64,000 nucleotides of DNA from the NCBI GenBank assembly GCA_030737835.1, contig CM060849.1, positions 3,038,001-3,102,000 of the forward strand, read 5' to 3'. This DNA comes from Acorus gramineus (Eukaryota; Streptophyta; Magnoliopsida; Acorales; Acoraceae). This document shows positions 23,967 to 34,520 of the stretch, in pieces (position 1 is the stretch's first letter; every line of letters starts with the position of its first letter). Below the pieces are notes generated by a model that saw nothing but the letters and a program-made list of their open reading frames with translations, ran no database searches and was not told the origin of the DNA. The position numbers were made by a program, and so were the translations under genes.

Positions 23967-25348
23967 ATGGCCCAGTTTCCCGACAATGTCCCAGCCGAGG
24001 CGTACCCAGGGGACTTACCACCGCCCTCTGATCCTGAGTCTCTATTCTTGTACTCCGGCCAGATAGAGGTTGGCAGGCTTTCTTTCCTGCTTCCCTGGTT
24101 GGTCATAGAGTTTCTTAGCTTTTTCGACATCCACCCTCTGCAGTTCACCCCCGGGGCATACCAGATTTTGATGAGCGTTGTTGCTCTGAATGCGGCATGT
24201 GGAACACATCTTGGTCTCCATGAAGTTAGGAGTTTCTACATGGTGAAGCTCCTAAATGACAACCACAAGATGTTCTATCTGTCTAGGAGGATGACTTCTA
24301 GGGAGATGATCAAGGATGCTCAAGATTTCGTTTACGACTAGCGGACCAAGGTCTTCAGGATACTTGGGGCATAGAAGCCGGAAGGCTGCGGATGGCACGA
24401 TCCGATCTACTGGAGGAGTACGGCGCTGAGTATAGGTGATCTCTACTCTCAGCCCCACTTTTCTTCTTTCTATCTATCTGTTGTTTTTGCCTTCATTTAA
24501 CTTCTTCCTCTTCCTAGGTGAGTTGTTCCTCAATTCTGCCCCTTCAGAGGAGGGCCTGAAGATGGAGGGATTGAGAGAGCCCTCGGCTTCCCAAAAAGGG
24601 GGTGGAGGGATCTCCTTCAAGCAGAGCCGTTTGCACCTCATCCTCTCGCGCCTCCATTCCAACAGACGTCGGAGGGTCATGCCACCCGGTGAGCCCCCTC
24701 TGGTGCTGGTCACAACGGGCCGTCCAGCTCTTCAGCCAGCGGAAGCAAGTTGCTGAGGTGTTTGGGTCGACTCTGCCGTGTTGCCGTCTGATCCCGGGTG
24801 TCGTACTGTCATCCCGTCATCATCGTCAACGATCAAGACGCATCTCTTCTAGGGGTCCCCCAGATTGTTCAGGAACAACCCCCACACCAACTAGTTTTAC
24901 CCATGCAGCTTTCTCCCCCCAGAGTAGTGTAGGAAGAGGTCTCCCCAAAGGTTCGCAATGCGGAGGTCGACCAAGGACTCCAAGCGCCGGATCCACCCCG
25001 GAACGCCCCGCAGCCCATGGAGGATGATGCGGTCTAGTTCATTGTGCCCCTGCCAACCCAACGCTTGCTAGCGTGGCGATGTGGCAGTACGTCATCGCGA
25101 TTGAAGAGGCGTCTAACCGACTACACCTGCAGATCCAGGAAGAAGAAGATGAACGGGAGAAGGACTTCCGTGCTGGTTTTCATGCCAGCTTCATGACAGG
25201 GCGCAAAGGCGATCCATTCGCGTCGAGTGTGTGCCTAGCGGGCGTCTATAGCGCCTCTCTCCTTGGGAGGCGCTATGGTAGTCATGTCGGAGCATTCTCG
25301 AGCACCTCAGCGAGGCAGGCCATGTTTGACCCCCTCCCCCACCATTGA
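23967..25348 (+). pseudogene. aORF-A: decayed antisense gene, putative gypsy-type transposon domain, type I
   Basis: The 124-codon frame from ATG 23967 holds the N-terminal domain seen in plant 'putative gypsy type transposon' proteins (Pfam Transposase_28): IEVGRLSFLLPWLVIEFLSF, then IHPLQFTPGAYQILMSVVAL and GLHEVRSFYMVK. It stops at 24339 where the sister gene has tryptophan (DWES in aORF-D), and a second TAG follows at another expected Trp. A likely intron runs 24437-24518 (donor TATAG|GTGATC, acceptor TCCTAG). The C-terminal part (25073-25348) is acidic and ends with KDFRAGFHASFMTGR, the conserved tail motif. Function is unknown; the family sits opposite gag-pol in Tat-lineage retrotransposons. 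The stops make this copy dead. Confidence 0.7.
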
Positions 25349-25957
25349 CTAGACAGACCCCCATTTTTTTTTGCTTTTCAAACTCTCTCTCTTTCTCTCC
25401 AAACTTACATTCTGGTTTTATCCGGCTGCGTCCCGTGGGTTTTAAGGATAGCGTAATTTTTTGTGTGGCCCATGTGGGTTCTCTTGGATGCTTGTTGTGG
25501 ATGGAGTTCTGATCATTTTGCTTACTGCTGGTCATGCTAACTTATTGATGATTTAGCCATCGTAGTATTTTTGCATGCTCCTATTTGCTTCTGCGCTCGC
25601 TTTCCTTTTTGCTTTGCTTCTGCAGGTTAGGTCGGCCATAGATTAGGGATCCGTTGTCAGGTCGCGAGGGCTTGCGACACCGCCGTTAATTGGGTTGGTC
25701 GGGCGATTCGGCGTATCTTCTTTTGTCGGAAGTCATTGCGACTTTCCACGTGGCATGGGGCGTCAATATTTAAGGTGCTCGATTTTCACAGTAATCATTA
25801 TCGTTGTCGTTTTTCTTCAGAAAACCCTAACCGCCATTCCTTTGTCTAGTCGAAGAGATGTGCCGATATTATGGCGCTATCCCACGTTTAAGGCGGTGCT
25901 TAGTGGGGCTTAGGTGGAGAAGAGAGAGGTGGACCTTCGACATATAATCGAACCAGG
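25349..25957 (+). promoter_or_regulatory. Spacer after aORF-A; likely orphaned promoter of aORF-B
   Basis: There is no coding sequence. A CCACGTGG G-box at 25746-25753 and a TATA-like CATATAATC at 25941-25949 mirror the upstream region of the type II gene aORF-E (G-box 42344, TATA 42525). With LTR G2 removed, the TATA-like box would lie about 72 bp before the aORF-B start, as in the other copies. This is inference from spacing and order. Confidence 0.45.
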
Positions 25958-26571
25958 TATAGATTCCAACTTCGTCTGTGAGCCCGGCTAGATCGTCTCT
26001 CGGAAAGGGGTGTGGTTCCTTGCTGAGGTGCCCGACAGCTCCTCAGGAGGATTCAGGGGTGGTTGTGATCGCCACCTACTTTCTCAAAAAGCAGGAAAAG
26101 TTGGGTGTTATTGTTGATCGCCTTCATGGGGGGATTGTGGATTCTCTACTCTGAGATACGGGCCTGCCGCACATAGAGGTGAAAAATAGGGAATCATTTT
26201 CTGCTTCGGGAACTTGACAAAGGGAGGTTTAAAAGATAAGGGAGTGGATGAGGGTTGGCTAGTGGGTTTTAACCACCTAAAAGTGGACGGCTAGTTAGGG
26301 TTAGCCGCCTGGTCTCTGGTTCAATTTGGACAGAACCTGGGTAGGAAATGGGTTAGGGTTTGGCAGAGGTTAAGCTAGGTTTAACCTTGGTTTTGGAGAG
26401 GGTTTTTTGGAGAGTGGATTTGGTAGGGAATGGGTTTCTCTTTCTCTCTCAAGGGGTTCAAATAGTGGGTGTGGGGGGAGTTAAGGATGCTTGAATGTGT
26501 GGGTGATGGTTGATTATTGATTGTGGGTTAATTGAATGGGTGATTGATCTTATGAAGAAGTGCATAGACCT

Positions 26572-26582
26572 CCCTATTTATA
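26572..26582 (-). promoter_or_regulatory. TATA box of LTR G2
   Basis: On the minus strand this reads TATAAATAGGG, identical to the box in G1. Confidence 0.7.
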
Positions 26583-26691
26583 GTAAAAATGGAGCAGGGG
26601 ACTGTCCACTGGACAATAAATCAAATTGGATAATAAGGTGGTTGATTTGGCCTCCCATTACATCTTCGTTCTTCTAACACGGTCCAGGTGA

Positions 26692-26719
26692 GGGGCGGCT
26701 AGTTGTAACTAGCCGCCCC
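26692..26719. repeat. Perfect 28 bp palindrome in LTR G2
   Basis: Arms GGGGCGGCTAGTT and AACTAGCCGCCCC with a 2 bp spacer. A related imperfect one (GGGGCGGTTACTT...AACTAGCCGCCC) lies at about 26935-26965. Confidence 0.9.
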
Positions 26720-27057
26720 GTGGGGGGTGGCTACTCTCAAGTTGCCGCCTCTATGATGACCTGCCAAACGTCCAATCTCTGACAGGCAGTGGCTTGAGAT
26801 GATTACTAGTTTTGAACCATCAGAGAAGGGGGCGGCTAAAAGGAATAAATTACCGCAATCATCAGCATTAAATGCTGCTTTATGTCCATTCTAAGGGAAG
26901 CGGTTGGGGGCGGTTAAAGGGGCGGCTAGTTTGAGGGGCGGTTACTTCAAACTAGCCGCCCTATCTCTGGTTCTTTAATTTTTCTAAGTGTTTGTCACCA
27001 GGGTTAATCCTTTTAAAGAGATGTTTTCTTTATTAATTTTTCAAATGTGGTCATTTC

Positions 27058-30000
27058 TGTCACCCTTTACACACCCCTCTCTCTCTCCATCCGAAAATCA
27101 CTCTATTTAGTCTCTCTTTCTCTCTTTTTGGTCTCTTTTTCCCCTCTTTGTGTGGGAAGAAGGAGGAGGAAGAAGCAAGATGAAAGAGTGCTTGGAAGGG
27201 ATGATCAAAGAGAAGGGTTAGTGAGTATGCATTGGTTATATGTGTTGTATTGATGTTTCTCCTCCCTCTCATGCCTCCCCTCATGTTCCCCTGTTTTTCC
27301 CCCTTCCCTTGGTCTAGCCATGAAGAAGAGAAGCAAAGGAGGTGGTGGTAGTGGTGGTCGTGGGTGCGCTCGAGAGCCCCCGCACCTCCCCCTTTCCCTC
27401 CCCCTCTCTTGGTAAGCCTTTCCCTCTTCTTTTCTGGTTTTGTAGCACATTTGGGTGCTGTTGAGAGGATGTTTTTATGTGTAATTGCTGCTGCACATGA
27501 GGTGTTTGTGTTTATGCATGAATGGTGGTGGTTTTGTGTGGTAGTAAGGCAGATTTGTGTCTCCTTAAGATCCTTGTGTAACTAGTACCTAGAGGCATAT
27601 ATTGAAGCTTATGTCTTCATGTAATATGATCGTCTATGCGTCTAGTAGCTATATATGAAATTTGGTGTCAATATGATATCTGTGTTGTAGGTTATGACCT
27701 TTTTTGCATGGACTTTGCAGATTCGTATAGGAATTGACCAGTGTCTGGAAATTTTTTTATTTCGGGCATTTAGAGATTAAATCAGATTATGATGTCTGCA
27801 TAGATTATGATCCCAACATGTCAGTGAACATGTATGATTTATTTCATAATTTTTGGATGTGTATTTGGTGCTGTGGAGATCAAATTGTAGGACTGGTTGC
27901 AGCAGATTTCAGTTTTGCTTGATTGTGTGTCAAGGAGTTGTTATGCATGTTGTGGAAACTATAAGGAGTTAGGTAGTCTTTGTTTGAGGTACTCACCCCT
28001 TTTGATGCCCTTGCCTTGCAGATCTCGTTGGTTGGATGCGCAACGACCCGGGTATCTGTGAGTGGTTCGACCCAACCCTTCGGGAAGCGTTGGATGCACG
28101 TAGTCGTGCGTCGCGCATCCGTTGGGCACCCTGACGATACTACTTATTTAGATAAGTAGTGTGGTCATGTATGACTCATAATATGCTAGCTATTTGCATG
28201 CTAGGTTATTATAACTCGTATATTGCGTAGAACCTTCTTATTCTACCTTATACTGGCCTATGTATAGTATTTATGCGTGAATGATTATGGTTGCATGTAT
28301 CTTGTGTGTTTATATGGGTGTATAGAATATGGCATGACTTAGGTAATTCATTCTAGTAATACTACCCTATTATTAGTAATATACAGCATAATTAAGCCTG
28401 GGTTAATAAACAGGCACATGCGTAATATTCCCTTGCAATAAGACTTGAGGGTGTGGTGTGGTTGTTGTGCCCATGCTAATGGGGCAAAGCTATGACCAAC
28501 TTCTAGAGATGAGCTCTCTCTCGCCCTCTCTCTTTGTGCGAACTGAGTAAGTAGATGTGGTTCCTACTTGACTCAAGGTTGCTTGGGAATATTGATTGGC
28601 ATGCACCTGTTAATGTGCGAGATCGCGCTTGACCCTTCCCTTTTAAGTTGGTGATATCCAACGCATGTTAGGGTATAGTTGTATTCTTGTATGACTAATG
28701 GCCTTGTATGCACGTTTAATTAGGCCATACCATGTATGCATGATATGTTGTTTATGCTTTTATCCATGTTAGGAAGTACCCCCATGATTAATTATTATGT
28801 TATCGTGCATGTTGTTTATGTACATAACTACGGTAAAATTCTCCTATTATGTTATGCGCATGTTAGACTAATTGTGCCTACCCGTGCTAGGCGTGGGTAT
28901 GACCAATAGTCAAGTTGTACCTTATTAGTTAGAGCGCAAGTGATGTAATCACCCTTGCATCCATGTGATGCACTCATATGGAATTCAAGAGAATTTATTA
29001 TTGTATCGGTTTTATTAAACCGGTGGCCATGGCATTAAGTTAGGCCTACCCGTGCCAGGCGCGTTTATGAACCGCCTGTTGGGTTATATGCCTTTGGCTT
29101 ATTTCTGCGTGAGAGCAGAGGCAACTCCTCGAGTCCGAGTGACGCATCTGTGTGGGAGTTCAAGGGTATTCGATGTCATCGACATGTGATTATCAAGAGT
29201 AGTTGACTTTTCCATTGGGCTCGCTTTGCAAAAATGGAGTATGTCAGCCCAATATTGTCCGTGTTGAAGCTGCTCGGGTTGTAGCTGTCCTCATAGAGGG
29301 CCCCCACCTGTAGGTACTATCAATGCATGCGGCAAGATATACTAATCATGGGAGTATACCAGGTAGAGGCTACCCGGGAGAGGGCTAACGAATGATATTG
29401 CAAGCTTGAAATCGTTCTCTTCGTCGAATCTGTGTCGATGCTGCCCGGCGTTGTAGCTGTCCTGACAGAGGGCCCCCACCTATAGGTACTATCGATGCAT
29501 GCAGCAAGATGTGTTGGTCATGGGAGTATACCAGGTAGAGGCTACCCGGGAGAGGGTTACTGGATGACGAAGGGTATAGAGCAAACAGATTTATCCCAAA
29601 AGTCCCTAGGGTCACCCCTCCAAGGGCTAGGGTGAGGATGAGTTGAAGTCACGTCGTCATGTGACTCTTATACCCGTCGAGTATACTCTAGGTATGTTAA
29701 GCCTAACGCTTGAGGTATCGTAGTGTATCACTACCTCATAGAGGAAGGACTTGTTGTACTATGTTATGTTTAACGCTTGAGGTATCGTAGAGCAATATGT
29801 ATTGTTAGACTCGTTGTATCTTGTTATCCCGTAAACACCATGTGTTATGGTTAACAGTTGTTCATCCCTGAGTGTCCCAAGAGCCTCCCTCCACGAGTGA
29901 GGGTGAGGTTGGTCGCGCCGTCGCGCGACCTTGTTATTATTTGGGTTTCTAGCCATGTTGTTCCTCGAAAGGAATTTGCCTTAGTATTGAATTGTTGTAA

Positions 30001-30449
30001 TGGTGTTTGGTTTCCAGCCACTCAATGAGCTTGTAGCTCACCCGTCGCGTACTATTTCTTTTACAGAGGTGGTGTTGGGCATGGAGCTGGAGCTTCCCTA
30101 TGGCGCGGTCTTATGTGCGTGGAGCGTTCCGTCCGGCGGTTGGCGAGTGCGAGGCTGTCAGCAGTCCTAGAGTCATGTATTTGTTAATCGTGCGTGTTGC
30201 ACATGATGTATTTTATTTGGATTAGACTTGGCTCTCACAGGACAGTGATTCTGTATTCGAGTCTGTAATAATGTTTTGGTTTACAGACTTATTGATATTC
30301 TTATGCTGTTGCATTTTAGTTGAACTATCAGTTGTCATTGTTTTGCCAGCTTTGTGTGTTATTTATTGGAGTCATTGTTGACCTCTTGTACTTGATAGAT
30401 GATACTTTATCTATTGCCACTTCTCAGGGATGGCCGTCCGGGCGTGACA
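27058..30449 (+). mobile_element. Solo LTR T6 (3.39 kb) with an unusual start
   Basis: It runs TGTCACCCTTTACACACCCC...GGGCGTGACA and is flanked by perfect 5 bp duplications ATTTC (27053-27057, 30450-30454). G1 supplies the empty site (reverse complement of about 640-690). The first 350 bp or so of the normal LTR are absent, and the element begins almost directly with the CT-rich leader. It has the AT-type intron-like cassette (27412-28021) and the usual downstream repeats (29250-29570). Confidence 0.88.
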
Positions 30450-30567
30450 ATTTCTAAGTATTACTTGAAGTATTTTCATTTCTTTGGACGGTCAAAATTG
30501 GGGTATCTATAGTCCTGTCTTCCGTTCTCCTTTCTCTTTCAACCCCTTTTATCTCCTTCGAATCACC

Positions 30568-33135
30568 ATGAGGGCGTCGATCGTCAAGTCCGTAGAGGGC
30601 ATCCAGCAGATGTTCAACGTCCTCGAGTCGGTGGGTTTGTCTTGGTCTGCCTTTAGGAAGTTTCCATTGCCCTTTGAGAGCTTCGACCACTCGAGTATGT
30701 ACATATACCCTTCTCACATCGTTAAGGGCACTTTGTCCTTTCCGTTTCTCCCATTAATGAGGAAGTTTTTGTCGACCTTCGATCTCCACCTGACCCAATG
30801 CAACCCTAACTTCTTTAGGATTTTAATGTGTTATGTGGCATTTAACAGAGACTTTGGCCTGGACTTAGGTGTTCCTGAAATTCTATATACTTACGAGATT
30901 AGGAGATCTGGCAGAGTTTACCACCTTAGGGCTAGGGATTCAAAGGAGAAGTTTATAGACGAGTTTCTGGATTCTGACAAGTGCTGGTCAGACAATAAGC
31001 TCATTGTTCTGTCCATTGATTGGTACTTCAGCGTGGGTCCGAAAGTCGCCTGGAGGGTTCCCCGTTTTATTTTAATGAACCCGGTAGGTCGATTGTTGGT
31101 GCTCAACATGTCTATAAGCCCCCTTCTATTTTAGGCTACTGCTACCCTTTGCTGACCTAGCTTTCTTCCCTTGTGCAGCTCCAGCGGCAAGCGCTTGGCC
31201 GAGCCAAGGTTCCGTGAAGTGGGATCACATCCAGATTGCCTGGAAGAGGAGCGCCAAGGTTTTCTTCAAGATTATGGGTTGGGACAACCCTAACCCTAGC
31301 AGCTCTCGTAGGCTTGGGCCCCACTTGGGTGACATCTTTGCTGCTCCCTCTCTTCCTCCTGCCTGACAGTCGCCTCCTCCTGCTTTGAGCGCCAGTGAGC
31401 TTCGTGAGGGAGAAGGCCAATCGGAAGAAGATTTGGAAGAACTGTTCACTCTGGGGTTTGGTGATCCAATGGCCACGGAAAGCTCTTCTGGCGGTGCTCA
31501 TCACGGTTCTCATTCTCGATGAAGCTCTCGGGAGGACCCCAAGCCAGGTGAGAAGCCGGACTATGACGCCCTTGAGGAAGAAAAGATTGCCCGAGTGAAG
31601 GAGTTGAAGTCGGACATAGACCGGAGGTCTGGAAACATCGGTGGTCTACCCTCTTTGGAAAAAAGGGGCATTCACCTGGTAGGCAGGCTGGGGGCACTCC
31701 ATCCAAGAGAATCAAGCTTGCTATGGGTGGGCAGCCCTCCATCGTGTCAAGGCCTCCTCCTTCTATCCCCTCCACTTCCCTGAATAAGGGGAAGAATGTC
31801 ACACCGGGCCCTCCATTCTTACCATTGTCGATCGGGGGTGAGGACCCCTCTATACAAGTGTTTTGCCCTACTCCGCGGACCAAGACCTGTGCGATCCCTG
31901 CTTCTGATTGTGGGCTAAAGGATATTGATGTGGCTTTGGGACTGATGAACTATGTCATTCTGGAGAAGGACAGGTCCCTGGTCATTGCGATGCCCCCTTC
32001 CAAAACCTAGCAGTTTTTGCAAGGTCTCGCCTATTAGGTACTTACCTGAGCTTGCAACCTTTGTTCTGAAAAGCTTCGCCTTATTTGGTTTGTAACATGG
32101 TCCTATTTCACGTCGTAGCTTAATGTCTATTCAAGCACAGTGGGCCGCTCTTACGACCTTATTATCAGCAATGTCGTGAGGGCGCATTGTGATCGTGACG
32201 AAGAGCGAGCGCGTCGAAAGAAAGCTGAGGCCAACGCAAAGGCTGCCTATGACGAATACTCGCGGGTAACAGAGAGGCTCAAAAAAGACTTTAAAGCGGT
32301 TTCCGAGGAGCCAAAAAGAGAACAGGTTGAGAAGGCCCACGTGATCTCCAAAGCAGAGCGGAAGAGGAAAGAGATGGAATTGGATTTCAAAATCCAAATT
32401 CTCGAGAGGGTCCAGGAGGAGCTAGGTCGGATCGAGTATGCAGCGGTGGAGGCTGTGGCGGCCTGGTACGATAGTGGTTACCGCAAGGGTTTCAGAGACC
32501 GTGGTGACGGGGTGCCGGACCCGGGCCTTGAGCGGGTCGCTAGAGCGCTTGGGCCCTCGTTGCTCGATCCAGGGGTTGACGCAGGCAAGGTTGATTCCTT
32601 ATGTCCGACTTCCTCTATTCGTGATGAAGAAGTGGTTGACCAGTCGTCGAATTCTCTTGCTAGGCCTGGGGAGGTAGCCGACCAAACCAGTGGTTCCCCA
32701 AGTCGACAAAAGGTTCCCGACCAGGACGTCAGCTCTCCGGCTCGGTAGAAGGTGGTGCCCGATCAAGCCACTGTCTCTTCCGCTCGGCAAGAGGAAGTTC
32801 GTGTACAGGTAACGAGTTTTCTTGGTTGCAATCTTGGGGACATAATCAATGTTGACGATCTTCCCTCCCCTGGTCATCACGGTGGTGCTTCTACTATGAA
32901 ATCAGGGGTTGCGCTAATTGCAGGGGTGAAAGCGGAATTGGCTGTCATCGTTGAGGGGACAGAGGTCCACCCTCCTAAAAAAGGCGTCACTACATCGTCT
33001 TCCCAAGAGGGTGATGGGCCAGATGGCGGTGAGCCCGTGACTCAACCAAGTGACGACCTGGAGGAACCTGAGGATATCTCCGCCAACCCGAAACGCCGAC
33101 CACCTTCATTACGGCTGCGTAATGGGAGAAACTAA
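30568..33135 (+). pseudogene. aORF-B: decayed antisense gene, type II
   Basis: ATG 30568 opens a frame with YIYPSHIVKGTLSFPFLPLM, then DLHLTQCNPNFFRILMCYVA and GLDLGVPEILYTYEIR, the gypsy-type transposon domain of the type II paralogue (closest in the window to aORF-E). A probable intron follows (31082-31178, donor CCG|GTAGG, acceptor TTGTGCAG). Beyond it are frameshifted, proline- and serine-rich stretches to about 32010, then a long charged coiled-coil (32140-32450, rich in E, K, R and A) ending in AAWYDSGYRKGFRDRGDG, the conserved tail motif. Repeated VPDQ/SPAR-like segments (32630-32810) continue to 33135. There are several stops, so it is not functional. No promoter is attached; it probably lies left of G2. 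Confidence 0.65.
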
Positions 33136-33701
33136 ACCCTCCGCCCGACCAGCGTCTTCCAGCTTTCTGAACTTCAAAACATACGACTTTTGTTTTTGAT
33201 AGCTTTCGTTTTTTATAGTGCGGCCTGGGTGCCTTTTTATTGTATGTCTGTGTACTGGACACCGTATATGCTGTTTTGGTTTTTTTTTACCTTAACTGAT
33301 CGTATCGTTTTGTTACTTTGTGTATGTTGTTGGTTTGCCGAGTAGTTTTAACCGATACAGGGTCGAGGTGTGTGGACTTCCTAATTTACGCTTTACCCTA
33401 CCCCCCCCCCCCCCCCATTTTCTTTCGAATTTGTGAAAAAAGGTGAGAGAAAATGTGTTGATAGGACGTTGTCTCACGAACGCTTCGTTCCTTCGTTGTA
33501 ATAAAGGCAAGAAGTAAAATTGTTATTGATTTTGACGTAATTAACTCCTCGTATTCAAGGGGTCTGTAGCAGTCCACGATGATCTTTTGGGTAACCGAAG
33601 CGGGCATTAAATAGCTATGGGCCTCTATATAAGGCAGGCTCCCTCGTCGCAGTCCACTATCTCGTCGAACTTCATTGTTACCGACACCATATCTAGGCGT
33701 C
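33136..33701 (+). promoter_or_regulatory. Spacer with promoter of aORF-C
   Basis: An AT-rich 3' flank of aORF-B, a run of about 18 C near 33400, then a TATA box (CTATATAAGG, TATATAAG at 33626-33633), 76 bp before the aORF-C start. No other gene is visible. Confidence 0.5.
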
Positions 33702-34512
33702 ATGGCTCAAGCTTCTGTGGAGATTTAGATTGAGTATCAAGGTGGAATGCCCCCAGCGCCCAACCCCTCAACTTGCGTTCTGTACTACAGTCAGATTGAG
33801 GTGGGGAGGTTGCACTTTCCTCTCACTGACTTAGTCGGGCAATTTTTGGAGTATTTCGAACTTCATCCCCTTCAATTCGTTCCTGGGGGGTACAGGATTC
33901 TGATGAGCGTGATAGTGCTGTGTTCGGCCGCCGGGGTCCGGCTTGGTTTGAAAGAGGTGCGCCGGTTTTATCAAGTCAAACCGTTCTGCCGAGAGGAAGG
34001 CACCTACTACCTTGCTAGGCGCTTGAACATGCCTCCTTTGATTCAAGACTCCGGAGATGCCATTTATGGTTGGAAGACCTAGCCAGTGAAGGTTACCGGT
34101 GCGTGGAAGTCTCTGGGGTCGAGATGGCAACTTCCCCTAGTCATGAGGAGGGCGCCACCGACTGACTAATTGTTGTACTTCTCTGCCCGCTTACTTTTGA
34201 TTAATGTAGTTGAAGTCTGGTTGTTTGCTGACCATGCGAGCGCTTGACGCATCAGGTGAATCGGATTGCCAGGCTTGCCCTATTGATAGCGAGCTGACGC
34301 GGGGCGATATAACCCGGGCTTTAGCTTTTCTGAGGAGGAGCTGGATAACTTTGCTAGGGGGCGCCGCGTGTTGGTTGGCGCTGATAAGAGCCTTCCATGT
34401 GAGTCCCTCCCCCTTGTCGTGCCCCATATCTTCTGGTGGAGAGGCGGCCTCCTCGCGGATCCCACCTGTTCTAGCCAATCCTCCTTCATCGGCATAGCCT
34501 CGTGGGTCGGTG
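33702..34512 (+). pseudogene. aORF-C, 5' part: decayed type I antisense gene, split by hAT
   Basis: The start is ATG 33702 (MAQ, as in aORF-A), placed 76 bp after a TATA box; codon 9 is a TAG. The frame continues with SQIEVGRLHFPLTDLVGQFL, LHPLQFVPGGYRILMSVIVL and GLKEVRRFYQVK, the type I domain. Another TAG at 34081, where TGG is expected, breaks it. After a probable intron the second exon (about 34210) has DITRALAFLRRSW, comparable to VMDYLDRSWW in aORF-D. The hAT element enters at 34521 after the 8 bp duplication, and the gene resumes at 59723. Confidence 0.65.
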
Positions 34513-34520
34513 CCTGCACC

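Larger units (their letters stand above)
25958..30511 (-). mobile_element. LTR G2 (about 1.16 kb), split by T6
   Basis: In + coordinates it begins TATAGATTCC and ends GGTATCTATA, imperfect inverted ends corresponding to TGTAGATACC of G1 with mutated tips. The pieces 25958-27057 and 30455-30511 align with G1 in reverse, including the TATA box (26572-26582) and the GGCGGCTA palindromes. No 5 bp duplication is visible (CCAGG on the left, GTCCT on the right). It separates aORF-B from its probable promoter. It could be a solo LTR with eroded flanks or the 3' LTR of a minus-strand element extending right. Confidence 0.65.
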
